NCBI GenBank assembly: GCA_019694655.1 | Contig: JAIBBN010000008.1 | Span: 62,001 to 126,000 of the forward strand | Length of the DNA: 64,000 nucleotides | Direction: 5' to 3' | Source: Leptospirales bacterium | Lineage (GTDB): Bacteria > Spirochaetota > Leptospiria > Leptospirales > Leptonemataceae | In this document: positions 25,801-33,306 of the stretch, piece after piece | How positions within the stretch are numbered: the stretch's first letter is position 1 | Layout of the letters: each line of letters starts with the position of its first letter | Translations under genes and position numbers: made by a program | The notes under the pieces: generated by a model | What the model was told of the DNA's origin: nothing | Databases searched by the model: none | What the model saw: the letters and a program-made list of their open reading frames with translations, nothing else

Positions 25801-28181
25801 TACAGTACTGGCGCAACCCGGTGCAACAATTGGAGGAGACGCTTCTGCAAGCAGCGCGCTCCGCACAGGAGACTGGCGACCTGGTTTTTGCCGCTCAGTC
25901 CTACTGGCTGATGCTGGCTGTCCAGCTCTGGACCGGCTGCACGCCTCTGGATCAACTGCAGATTCGCATTGAACGCCATTACAATGCACTGTTCAAAACC
26001 GGGCAGAACTTTGCTCTGGAATTGAACGGGCTGTTCTGGCAAACGACGCTCAACCTGGCTGGTGCGGAACGCAATCGAACCAGACTGACCGGCACACGAT
26101 TCAAACAGGATGAATCGGAGCGACGCTGGAAGGAGGCCGGAAATAGCAGCGGACTATTCTACTCTCATTTTTGCCGCGCGCTGCTGGCCGGCAACTTCGC
26201 ACATTACGATCTGGCGGTGGAACAGGGGCGGCTGGCAGAGGAATTTGGCGCGGCAGTTTCCGGCAGTCTGGCCCTGCCGTTGCTTTCCTTCCACCACGGC
26301 GTGGCCTGTGCTGGCTTGCTGCGCAGCGAGAAAATTGCCTCCAGGCGTCGCGAGCTCTCCGCCGATTTTGAAAAGCGGCAGGTGCAGCTTGCGGACTGGC
26401 GTGAACGCTCGCCGCTGAACTTCGAGCATCTGCATCTGCTGCTGGTTGCGGAAGAGGCGCGCCTGGCCGCCGAGCACGGCCGAGCAATGGAATGCTACGA
26501 TGGCGCCGCACAGCTGGCGCGTGAACGCGGCTTTCTGGCTCATGCGGCGCAGGCGGCGGAGCTGGCGGCGCGCTACTTTCTGGACCTCGGCAAGGCGCGC
26601 ATTGCCGGACTCTACATGGGCGATGCCGTTCGCGACTATCGCGCAGCGGGCTATGGCGCTCGATGCAGCGACATTGAACTGGAGCATGCTGAGCTTCTGC
26701 ACAATCTGAATCGACAGGATGCGACGAAAGGGGCGCCAGGCCCCGCCCCCTCGGGCAGCGCTCTGGATGCGCTCAGCGTACTCAAGGCCTCGCAGGCCAT
26801 CAGCGGCGAATTGGAATTGGGCAGTCTTCTGCAGCGCATGCTGCGCATCGTCATGGAAAACGCCGGCGCGCAGCGCGCCATCCTGGCACTGCCAAGAGAA
26901 GGCGAATTGCGCATTGTCGCCGAAGGACAGGTCAACCGCGACAGCGCCGACGTTTCTCTCGATCTGAAACTGGAAAACTCCGGCCGCGCCCCGGCCAGTC
27001 TGCTCCGGCTGGCTGAACGCACGCGGCAACCCGCCGTCATTGCCGAGGCCTTCACCGAAGCTGAGTTGCGCGAAGACCCTTATATTCAACAAAATCGGGT
27101 GCGATCGGCGCTATCTTACCCGCTCTTGCTGCAGGGCCAACTGCTGGGCGTACTCTACCTGGAAAACAACAGCGCAGCCGGCGCCTTCAGCAGCAGCCGC
27201 CAGGATGCGCTTTCGATGCTTGCTACCCAGATGGCGGCGTCGCTGGAAAATGCACGGCTCTATTCCAATCTGCAGCAGGCGCTTTCTGATGAGCGACAGG
27301 CGCGGCAGGAACAGACGGCGCTTACCGAAGCAGCGACTCGTTTTGTGCCGTCTGAATTTCTTCAAATACTGGGACGCAGCTCGCTGACGCAGGTGGAACT
27401 GGGCCAGAACATTGCCAGACAAATGTCGGTGCTGTTCAGCGACATTCGCGGCTTTACCGCACTATCAGAATCGATGTCTCCTCAGGAAAATTTTGAGTTT
27501 ATCAACAGTTATCTGAATCGAATCGGGCCGGTGGTGCGAGAGCACGGAGGCTTTATCGATAAGTACATTGGCGATGCCGTCATGGCCCTATTTGCGGCGC
27601 CCGCCAGCGCATTGCAATCCGCGATACGCATGCAGCAGACAGTGGCTGAGTACAACATGCATCGCGCCCGGCAAAGCTACGCGCCGATTCAGGTTGGCAT
27701 CGGGCTGAACAGCGGAGATTTGATGCTGGGCGTTATCGGCGAGGCCAACCGCATGGAGGGTACGGTGATCAGCGACGCTGTCAACCTGGCTTCGCGATTG
27801 GAGGGCTTGACCAAGATCTACGGCGCTGCAATCATACTGAGCGAGAGCATGGTCGCCGGCGTCGAGCATGCTGAGACCAGGATCCGCGAACTCGACCTGG
27901 TTCAGGTCAAAGGCAAGAAGGCGCCGGCGCGGATCTACGAGGCGCTTCCGCTGGGAATTCCGGCATTTGAAAAGAGAATCGCCAATATTGAGAAGTTTGA
28001 AGAGGCGCGCGGGCTCTACCTCGCTCGTGATTTTGCCGCCGCCAAAAAAGCCTTCGCCGCCATCCTGACCGGCGATCCGTCGGACCTTTCGGCGCGCGTC
28101 TTTGCGCTGCGTTGCCAGCAATTGCTGCAGACCGGCGTCCCCGAGGATTGGGACGGCGTCGCCATCATGCGGCGAAAGTAA
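22824..28181 (+). CDS. Giant pseudokinase / AAA ATPase / helical-repeat / GAF / adenylate cyclase protein
   Basis: A 1785-residue cytoplasmic protein. Residues 1-270 are a protein-kinase-like domain with Lys36, but the catalytic loop reads HRSLSPAC (Asp to Ser128, Asn to Cys133) and the DFG motif reads DFR (147-149), so it is probably catalytically dead. Residues ~295-620 form an AAA_16-type ATPase (Walker A GASGLGKT at 330-337, Walker B FLDN with Asp460). Helical TPR-like repeats run to ~1300, a GAF domain spans ~1313-1490, and a class III cyclase follows with metal Asp1540 and Asp1584, SDAVNLASRLE and QVKGKK. A C-terminal tail is shared with the 19482 cyclase. Related kinase/ATPase/GAF scaffolds end in histidine kinases in other bacteria. 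Confidence 0.9.
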   Translation: MNGVAGYDTGDILFEDERAIFRSSVRQRDGARVLLKSLRQKRPEARDVALLRHEYELSSALPEQYALRGLSLEPAPNGFVLALATPCGPLLANSLAQSSLSIAEFLSLALALAASLEALHKAGIVHRSLSPACIFWNRESAALQVGDFRFAARLSLESSTDVAELSLEGPLAYLSPEQTGRMNRTVDHRADLYAAGATLYHALCGRPPFISTDPLELVHSHLARNPDAPLRSAAGEDVPPLLQALLLKLLKKAPEERYQSAAGLAADLRRAQTSLANQGFVTEFDLGEEDISDQLQIPQRLYGRDEQLIRLAEAFEAAMSGRRLVFLVTGASGLGKTALVNEMHKPIARRGGVFLSGKFDQLRRDQPYSALAEALQIWVRRLLSESSGALQQWRERLLSLLGLSGGALLEFIPELALVLGDQAPVAELPPAEAQNRLHHLFRNLVRALETPGRPLILFLDNLQWADRPTLDLLHVLMSDPDSGGIILFGAYREEEVGSDHPLRSALADIAAASVQTETLPLSPLSLDDTMRFLADAIQAPPGELDELARAFLERSAGNPFLMQELLRSLHREGKLYFDAESRRWRWDLAAVRSGGLSLDALALVQQRMDQLGPELQGLLLLCACMGAKFNLRLVSLAWGQSPLETLQKLLELAQAGLISPRDSSYKYVQDGDESAKSVYFSFLHDRFLQGARALFSEQKELEQRLRIGRTLLQHLSFAERDERIIEIVEHLNAARDLLTDSVERLQVAQLDLQAGRRAKRASAHEEALRFFAIGADFLPRNAVAEAYELYIQFEQELGATYYVLGDLPRSEKRFENVLRHARSGQEKLPVFETRVAVALGKDRPDLAVQAAAAACAELGVALDSSRRKERRRQSERLRKLLRLKRPEDWLRSKTLSGSEDSARLKSLVQLGMPARVIASPLYGESLAAILEIGKQGVAPAVAQAMASASSFVASELRDIECAELYGRTAIDLAEKLGAREVHGRILFEYAAFLQYWRNPVQQLEETLLQAARSAQETGDLVFAAQSYWLMLAVQLWTGCTPLDQLQIRIERHYNALFKTGQNFALELNGLFWQTTLNLAGAERNRTRLTGTRFKQDESERRWKEAGNSSGLFYSHFCRALLAGNFAHYDLAVEQGRLAEEFGAAVSGSLALPLLSFHHGVACAGLLRSEKIASRRRELSADFEKRQVQLADWRERSPLNFEHLHLLLVAEEARLAAEHGRAMECYDGAAQLARERGFLAHAAQAAELAARYFLDLGKARIAGLYMGDAVRDYRAAGYGARCSDIELEHAELLHNLNRQDATKGAPGPAPSGSALDALSVLKASQAISGELELGSLLQRMLRIVMENAGAQRAILALPREGELRIVAEGQVNRDSADVSLDLKLENSGRAPASLLRLAERTRQPAVIAEAFTEAELREDPYIQQNRVRSALSYPLLLQGQLLGVLYLENNSAAGAFSSSRQDALSMLATQMAASLENARLYSNLQQALSDERQARQEQTALTEAATRFVPSEFLQILGRSSLTQVELGQNIARQMSVLFSDIRGFTALSESMSPQENFEFINSYLNRIGPVVREHGGFIDKYIGDAVMALFAAPASALQSAIRMQQTVAEYNMHRARQSYAPIQVGIGLNSGDLMLGVIGEANRMEGTVISDAVNLASRLEGLTKIYGAAIILSESMVAGVEHAETRIRELDLVQVKGKKAPARIYEALPLGIPAFEKRIANIEKFEEARGLYLARDFAAAKKAFAAILTGDPSDLSARVFALRCQQLLQTGVPEDWDGVAIMRRK

Positions 28182-28236
28182 GGCCAGACCTCGAAAAGGA
28201 TTGCCGCCAGCGGCGCTGCGGCTGCATACTTGCCTG

Positions 28237-29229
28237 ATGCGCGCCGCCTGGAAGATTGCACTGGCATTGGCGCTGGCGCTGCCCGGCGCCTGTCAGCTGC
28301 GCTTTTTCGAATCAAGTGCATCGGAAATTCCTTCGGTTCGTGCGCTTGGCGCCTACCATTTCAATCCCGCTTCCGATCCGCTTTCGCGGATAACCTTGCC
28401 TCCGGCGCCAACCCTGCGCTATCTGGAAGAGATCGATGAGCGATCCTACCGCGCCTATCTGCCCACAGCTGCAGAGCGAGCCTCCATTCGCGCCGGTCTG
28501 GAAAGACTCCCGCCCCTGCACCGCGCCGTCCTGCAGCGGCGGGTCGTCGGACTCTACTTCATCGAAGATTTTGCTTCCAACGGTCTGGCCGACTGGGTAG
28601 TCGATGAAGATGGTTCGCTCTACTGTTTTCTGGCCTTTCATCCGCGGATCTTACGGATGTCGGCGCGCGAGATCATTCTGCAGCGCGAGCGCACCAATTT
28701 TATCGAGGACCGCTCCGGCGCCAGCTTTGATATTGAAGTGGGCGGAGATGAGAGCGCCTGGACTTATTTAGCAGTGCATGAGTTGACGCATGCCGTCGAC
28801 TATACCTTGCGCGTTACGCCCTACACGGAGCCCGGTTCGCGCGAGCTCCAGCAGCGCATCGCTCCAGTGGCCAATCTGGCGCGCGACTACTGGCTGGACT
28901 ACAGTCGTCCAAAGCCCGAATATGATTTTCCGCTGCGCGCGCAGATTACTTTCTATGGCTTTCACAACGGTCCGCGGATTCCGCTGGCGCAATCGGCGGA
29001 CCTCTATCGTCAGCTCTCCGGGTCGCCCTTCGTTTCGCTTTACGCTTCGCGCATCTGGGCGGAGGACGCAGCGGAACTGGTCAGCCACTACCACTTAAGC
29101 GAGAAACTTGGACACCGCTACATCCTTCGGGCCACGTCGTCTCAGGGCGAAGTCTTCGAGTATGAACCGCTGAAGAGCGAGTTGATCCGCCAGCGCTTTC
29201 CCGCACTGGAGGTCTTTTATCAGCAATAG
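28237..29229 (+). CDS. Lipoprotein with HELTH zinc-metallopeptidase motif
   Basis: A 330-residue lipoprotein precursor with lipobox LPGAC (Cys19). The HExxH motif is HELTHAVDY near residue 181, and a downstream acidic segment (WAEDAAELVSHY) could provide the third zinc ligand, making a gluzincin-like site. The ATG at 28237 begins a standard signal peptide; the open frame continues upstream into the cyclase gene and is shadow there. It follows the giant cyclase by 55 bases on the same strand. No named peptidase family is recognised. Confidence 0.75.
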   Translation: MRAAWKIALALALALPGACQLRFFESSASEIPSVRALGAYHFNPASDPLSRITLPPAPTLRYLEEIDERSYRAYLPTAAERASIRAGLERLPPLHRAVLQRRVVGLYFIEDFASNGLADWVVDEDGSLYCFLAFHPRILRMSAREIILQRERTNFIEDRSGASFDIEVGGDESAWTYLAVHELTHAVDYTLRVTPYTEPGSRELQQRIAPVANLARDYWLDYSRPKPEYDFPLRAQITFYGFHNGPRIPLAQSADLYRQLSGSPFVSLYASRIWAEDAAELVSHYHLSEKLGHRYILRATSSQGEVFEYEPLKSELIRQRFPALEVFYQQ

Positions 29230-29266
29230 CGGCTGTGCTGCGCCTCGACCAGTAGCGCCGACGCCC

Positions 29267-30559
29267 TCAGGCGCCTGGCTTGCCCAGCAATCGAAACATG
29301 TTCTTTTTGTAGGCTTCGACTCCCGGCTGATCGAAGGGATTTACGCCCAGCATGTAGGCCGAAATACCGCAGGAATACTCGAAGAGATAAAGCAACGCGC
29401 CGAGAATACGCTCATCCAATCGCGCAATGCGCAGCGTCAAGCAGGCGACGTCCCCTGAATGGTGCGCTTGTAGCGTCGCTTCCAGAGCAGTACGATTGAC
29501 CTGATGCAGCGAACGACCGGCCAGATAGTTCAAGCCGTCATCGTCATTGTCCTGGGAAAAGAGCGTTGGCCCGGGTTCGTCGATGATATCGAGAACCGTT
29601 TCAAAGATACTTCGCTCTCCATCCTGCATCCACTGTCCCATGCTATGCAAGTCTGTACTCAACGAGACAGAGGCCGGGAAAATGCCGCGTCCCTGCTTGC
29701 CCTCCGATTCGCCGAAGAGCTGCTTCCACCATTCATGGAACATGGAAAGGCCGCTCTGGTAGCTGGCCATGATCTCAATCTTTCGACCGCGGCGGTATTC
29801 GCTGTTGCGGTAGCAGGCATACTGTAGCGCTGGGTTGGCATCGTAGCCGGCATTGGATTCGTCGCGCAGGGCGCGCGCCATTTCTGCGGCGCCGCCAACC
29901 AGTGCGGCGATGTCCAGCCCTGCAGCGGCTATCGGCAGCAGGCCAACGGGTGTGAGCACGCTGAAGCGACCGCCGACGTCATCGGGAATTACGAAGGTCT
30001 GCAAACCGGCCTGGTCGGCCAACTTGCGCAGGCTGCCTTTTTTTGCATCGGTGGTGGCAAAGACCAGCTTGCGCAAGGTTGCGCCATCATAGCGCGCACT
30101 CAGATCGCGCCACAGCAAGCGAAAGGCGACGCCCGGTTCCGTAGTCGTTCCGCTCTTGGAGATCACATTTACGGCGTAACGCTTCCCCTCCAGCAGCTTG
30201 AGCAGATCCTGATGGTAGCGCGCGTCCAGCTGATGCCCGGCAAAATAAACCGGAAATCCGCCGCGCAGCGGACCGCGCAACGCCTCGATCACCGCACGGG
30301 CGCCCAGGTAGCTGCCGCCAATGCCAACGCAAACCAGGGCCTCGGACTTGCGGGCTTCTTCAGCGGCTTGCTGAATAGCAGTCAGATCGCTTTGAATGTT
30401 CCCCGGTAAATCGAGCCAACCCAGATAGTCCGACCCGGGTCCTTTGCGCGATTCCAGCACGCCCCGAGCGGCTGCAGCATCAGCGCCTAGCGCCGCGGCC
30501 CGCTTTGGATCCGCGTATTGAAAGTCGAGTTTGATTTCTTCCAGAATCGTATGCTTCAC
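29267..30559 (-). CDS. pgi: Glucose-6-phosphate isomerase
   Basis: A 430-residue cytosolic enzyme interconverting glucose-6-phosphate and fructose-6-phosphate. Phosphoglucose isomerase hallmarks are the sugar-phosphate loop VISKSGTTTEP (residues ~135-146), VGGRFSVLTPVGLLPIAAAG near 215, and the C-terminal SFDQPGVE-type segment read here as PFDQPGVEAYK with the active-site Lys. The length fits the short bacterial type (430-450). Initiation is at GTG 30559, preceded by GGGATGAAAAG. The leader upstream is palindrome-rich. Confidence 0.96.
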   Translation of the reverse strand: MKHTILEEIKLDFQYADPKRAAALGADAAAARGVLESRKGPGSDYLGWLDLPGNIQSDLTAIQQAAEEARKSEALVCVGIGGSYLGARAVIEALRGPLRGGFPVYFAGHQLDARYHQDLLKLLEGKRYAVNVISKSGTTTEPGVAFRLLWRDLSARYDGATLRKLVFATTDAKKGSLRKLADQAGLQTFVIPDDVGGRFSVLTPVGLLPIAAAGLDIAALVGGAAEMARALRDESNAGYDANPALQYACYRNSEYRRGRKIEIMASYQSGLSMFHEWWKQLFGESEGKQGRGIFPASVSLSTDLHSMGQWMQDGERSIFETVLDIIDEPGPTLFSQDNDDDGLNYLAGRSLHQVNRTALEATLQAHHSGDVACLTLRIARLDERILGALLYLFEYSCGISAYMLGVNPFDQPGVEAYKKNMFRLLGKPGA

Positions 30560-30568
30560 CTTTTCATC

Positions 30569-30621
30569 CCGCCTGCGCTTGCGATGCGGCAGAGCAGCGC
30601 AGGCGGCTGCAGAATGCAGCC
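30569..30621. repeat. Two adjacent perfect hairpins in the pgi leader
   Basis: CCGCCTGCGC (30569-30578) pairs with GCGCAGGCGG (30597-30606). GGCTGCA (30605-30611) pairs with TGCAGCC (30615-30621) around a GAA triloop. Both lie in the 212-base space between pgi and the divergent secreted-protein gene, beginning 10 bases before the pgi GTG. A 12-base palindrome AGCGCCGGCGCT is at 30673-30684. They could act as a 5' leader structure of pgi; no known riboswitch is recognised. Confidence 0.55.
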
Positions 30622-30771
30622 AGAATTTGTATTGCTGGCCGCCCGGGGCGCCGGCTGGAATCCGGCTTTACAAGCGCCGGCGCTGAACCTTGCTGGAGGT
30701 CGGGGCGTCCACTGAGATGAACCAGCCATGCGCGTGGCGCGGCTGGGCCCGCAACTTCAGGAGAAAGCACT

Positions 30772-31506
30772 ATGAAACTTCGTTCGACTACGCCATTGCG
30801 CCTCGTATCGCTGGCGGCTATCGCTCTCATCGGATCCCTGGCTTCGCCTGCTCTTGCTCTGGGCAGCTATGCCGAAGGTTGGGTTGAAATCACCATCAAG
30901 AAGTTTGAGTCAAGCGGCGTGCTGTTCAATTCTTTCGAAGGGACCGGTGAAATTGTCTCCTACGACAAGGACGAAAGCTGCAACGACGAGGACCATCAGT
31001 GCTACACGCCCACGCGGGAGACCATGAGCTTCAGCGTGCGTCCCGAAACGCGCGATGCGGTCAATGCGCTGCGCTCCGCTGTAGACAAGACCGTATTGAT
31101 TCGCTACCGGATTCACCGCGTGGAAGCGGCCGCCCTCGGCAGCAGTAACGAAGTGCTGGAGGTCGTCTTCGCCGACGCCCGTCCGGCGGATTTGCCCGAA
31201 CGCATGGTTGTACGCCAGACCGGCGGCCGTCGAAATTTTTCCGTGCAGGGCCGCATCCTCAGCTTCCGCAGCGAGGGCACTGCAGTGAAGACCTATGAGG
31301 GCCTGTACCTCGACAGTCATACCAATAAGGTACACCCCTTTTCGGTAACCGATGAGAACATGGCTGCGCATATCGAGCGCGTGATCCAGACCAGCGGTCT
31401 CTACTATCTGGGCGTCTCCGAAGCCTATGTCAGCGGTCTGCGCCACTCCAACTTTGATATTTTTGAGATCAATTTCAATGAGAGCGCCGGGGCGCCTGAA
31501 GAATGA
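30772..31506 (+). CDS. Secreted hypothetical protein, first of a tandem paralogous pair
   Basis: A 244-residue protein with a signal peptide (residues 1-28, ending ASPALALG). The mature protein opens with LGSYAEGWVEI and contains a C-x6-C pair (ESCNDEDHQCYTP) likely to form a disulfide, followed by beta-rich sequence with NFSVQGRIL and a YEGLYLDSHTNKVHPFS block. It is a full-length paralogue of the next gene. The ATG is preceded by AGGAG at ideal spacing. No domain is recognised. It is probably periplasmic or surface-associated. Confidence 0.78.
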   Translation: MKLRSTTPLRLVSLAAIALIGSLASPALALGSYAEGWVEITIKKFESSGVLFNSFEGTGEIVSYDKDESCNDEDHQCYTPTRETMSFSVRPETRDAVNALRSAVDKTVLIRYRIHRVEAAALGSSNEVLEVVFADARPADLPERMVVRQTGGRRNFSVQGRILSFRSEGTAVKTYEGLYLDSHTNKVHPFSVTDENMAAHIERVIQTSGLYYLGVSEAYVSGLRHSNFDIFEINFNESAGAPEE

Positions 31507-32240
31507 TCTGTGACGCGCGCAAGACGCTGCGGCGCCTTGGGCCGCTGGCGTTGATGATGCTTCTTCTGCTGCCGGCGCGGCCTGCGCCGGCGCTGGGCAG
31601 CTATGCCGAAGGATATGCTGTCGTTCGTCTGGTTAAGATGGAATCGAGCGGCGTCATCTGGGATAGCTGGGAAGGCGAACTGCAGTGGGCCTCCTTTGAT
31701 CCAACGGAAGAATGTCAGGAAACGGACAACGCCTGTTATACGCCGCGCCTGGATTCGATCGCCTTCAGTATCAGCGACGAAACAAAAGAGGCATCCAACT
31801 TCATGCGTACCAACGTCGGGCGCGAGATGCTGATCCACTACAAGAAGCACCTGATTACGCCGATTGCGCTGAACACTGATTTTGAAATACTCGAAGCTCG
31901 ACCATGGTCCGAGGCAATTCCCGAGGGTCTGGCGCATAAACTGGCCATTGAAAAGTCTGGAGGGAAACGCAACTTCTCAGTTTATGGGCGCATTCTACGT
32001 CTCGAGCGCAGAGGCGTGACCATCAATACCTGGGAGGGCCTCTACCTGGATGCAACCAAGCGCAAGGTGCACCCCTTCTCGCTGCGCAGCGATGAGATGG
32101 CCGAGTTTATCACCAAAGCGATGGCTTCCTCGGTGCAGTACAATTTCGGCGTTTCAGTCGCCTATGTAGCCACGATCTACGATACAAATTATGACATCTT
32201 TGAAGTGAACTACGACGAGCCGGCCGGCGGCGGCGAATGA
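31503..32240 (+). CDS. Secreted hypothetical protein, second of the tandem pair
   Basis: A 245-residue paralogue of the preceding protein. Its signal peptide ends at PAPALG and the mature part begins LGSYAEGYAVV; the C-x6-C pair is ECQETDNACYTP. NFSVYGRILRLE and WEGLYLDATKRKVHPFS align with the first copy. The start codon overlaps the first gene's stop (ATGA), so the two are translationally coupled. The copies have diverged widely outside the conserved blocks, which points to an old duplication. The function is unknown. Confidence 0.78.
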   Translation: MICDARKTLRRLGPLALMMLLLLPARPAPALGSYAEGYAVVRLVKMESSGVIWDSWEGELQWASFDPTEECQETDNACYTPRLDSIAFSISDETKEASNFMRTNVGREMLIHYKKHLITPIALNTDFEILEARPWSEAIPEGLAHKLAIEKSGGKRNFSVYGRILRLERRGVTINTWEGLYLDATKRKVHPFSLRSDEMAEFITKAMASSVQYNFGVSVAYVATIYDTNYDIFEVNYDEPAGGGE

Positions 32241-32256
32241 CCTGCGGCTTTGGCGC

Positions 32257-32297
32257 GGCGGCCGTCCTGATGCGGCGGCCCTCCTGATGCGGCAGCC
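32257..32297. repeat. Short tandem repeat of a 17-base unit
   Basis: Units at 32257-32273 and 32274-32290 differ at one base, and a partial third unit runs to 32297. The G+C-rich arms (GGCGGC and GCCGCC) can fold into a stem ahead of CTTTGG. It lies just after the second secreted-protein gene and before the tRNA, so it may help end transcription, although there is no T-run. Confidence 0.55.
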
Positions 32298-32375
32298 GCC
32301 CTTTGGCGTTTCCCTTGACAGCGAGCCCTGGCAGTCCGATTCCGGCTCTTCGCGGCGATCAGACGCCAGTCTATT

Positions 32376-32446
32376 GCGGGTGTAGTGTAACGGTAGCACA
32401 GCAGCCTTCCAAGCTTCTGGAGAGGGTTCGAGTCCCTTCACCCGCT
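32376..32446 (+). tRNA. tRNA-Gly (anticodon TCC)
   Basis: A 71-base cloverleaf. Acceptor arm GCGGGTG (32376-32382) pairs with CACCCGC (32439-32445), followed by discriminator T. The D-arm is GTGT...GCAC, the anticodon loop CTTCCAA places TCC at 32408-32410, and the T-loop is TTCGAGT with stem GAGGG/CCCTT. The anticodon stem GCAGC/GCTTC has one C-T mismatch. CCA is not encoded, so it must be added after transcription. Confidence 0.93.
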
Positions 32447-32512
32447 CAGCTTTCACTCCGGTTCGGGAAGTAATCTGTCCGACATTGGTTTGTAATAATT
32501 CCGGCGTCTTCT

Positions 32513-33295
32513 ATGACAGGAAGCGGACACCGGTCCGTCCTCCGACGCAGGATGAAAGCATTCATGTCAACGGCCGAACCGCGCAGCCCCGCTCGTCCCG
32601 ATGCTCGCACCCTCAATGGCTATCGTATTCTCGTGGTCGATGACGAGATCGATATCTGCAATATCATTCGCTACAACCTGGAAGAAGAAGGCTTTCTGGT
32701 TACGGTCTCTGAAAACGGGATTGATGCCTGGAATCGCCTGGAGCGCAGCCTGCCCGACGCCATCATCCTGGACCTGATGCTGCCAGGCATCAACGGTCTG
32801 GACTTTTGCAAGAAAGTGAAGGCGCGCTACGATGTCCCGATTATCATGCTCACCGCCCGCAGCGGCGAAACCGACGCTGTACTCGGTCTGGAAATTGGCG
32901 CCGACGACTATGTGCGCAAACCCTTTAGCCCGCGCGAGTTGATTGCTCGATTGCGCGCCGTTCTGCGGCGGCGGCAAGCGGTTGCCGAATCCCGGAGCGG
33001 CGCTCTGGAAATCGGGACAATCCAGATGGATACTGCCGCCCATCGCGTCATGGTGCGCGGGGAGCTGGCGGATTTGACGCTGATCGAATACAAGCTGTTG
33101 AAGCTCTTCATGGAAAACCCCGAGATTGCCTTCACCCGGGACCGGCTGCTCGATCGGGTCTGGGGCCGCGACGTCTACGTCTCCGACCGAACCGTCGACG
33201 TGAACATCAAGCGCTTGCGCGAAAAACTGGGCGATGAGAAGGAACGCCTGGAGACCGTGCGCGGCGTCGGCTATCGCTTCCGCAGCGCGAACTGA
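32513..33295 (+). CDS. phoB: PhoB/OmpR-family response regulator
   Basis: A 260-residue regulator. The receiver domain (residues ~36-155) has the acidic pocket DDE (43-45), phospho-acceptor Asp87, Thr114 and Lys136. The C-terminal winged helix (~165-258) ends with VSDRTVDVNIKRLREKLG and VRGVGYRF, typical of the PhoB group. In-frame ATGs at 32552 and 32564 would remove a basic 13-17-residue leader and may be the true start. The sensor kinase gene follows by 11 bases. Assignment to phosphate control rests on the PhoR partner, the downstream olsB/pstS-like genes and phoU nearby. Confidence 0.85.
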   Translation: MTGSGHRSVLRRRMKAFMSTAEPRSPARPDARTLNGYRILVVDDEIDICNIIRYNLEEEGFLVTVSENGIDAWNRLERSLPDAIILDLMLPGINGLDFCKKVKARYDVPIIMLTARSGETDAVLGLEIGADDYVRKPFSPRELIARLRAVLRRRQAVAESRSGALEIGTIQMDTAAHRVMVRGELADLTLIEYKLLKLFMENPEIAFTRDRLLDRVWGRDVYVSDRTVDVNIKRLREKLGDEKERLETVRGVGYRFRSAN

Positions 33296-33306
33296 TCGCC
33301 GGCGGC

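Noticed and set aside
26154-27092. Minus-strand open frame (312 codons) inside the giant cyclase gene
   Set aside because: It lies fully within the helical-repeat and GAF coding region and resembles no protein.
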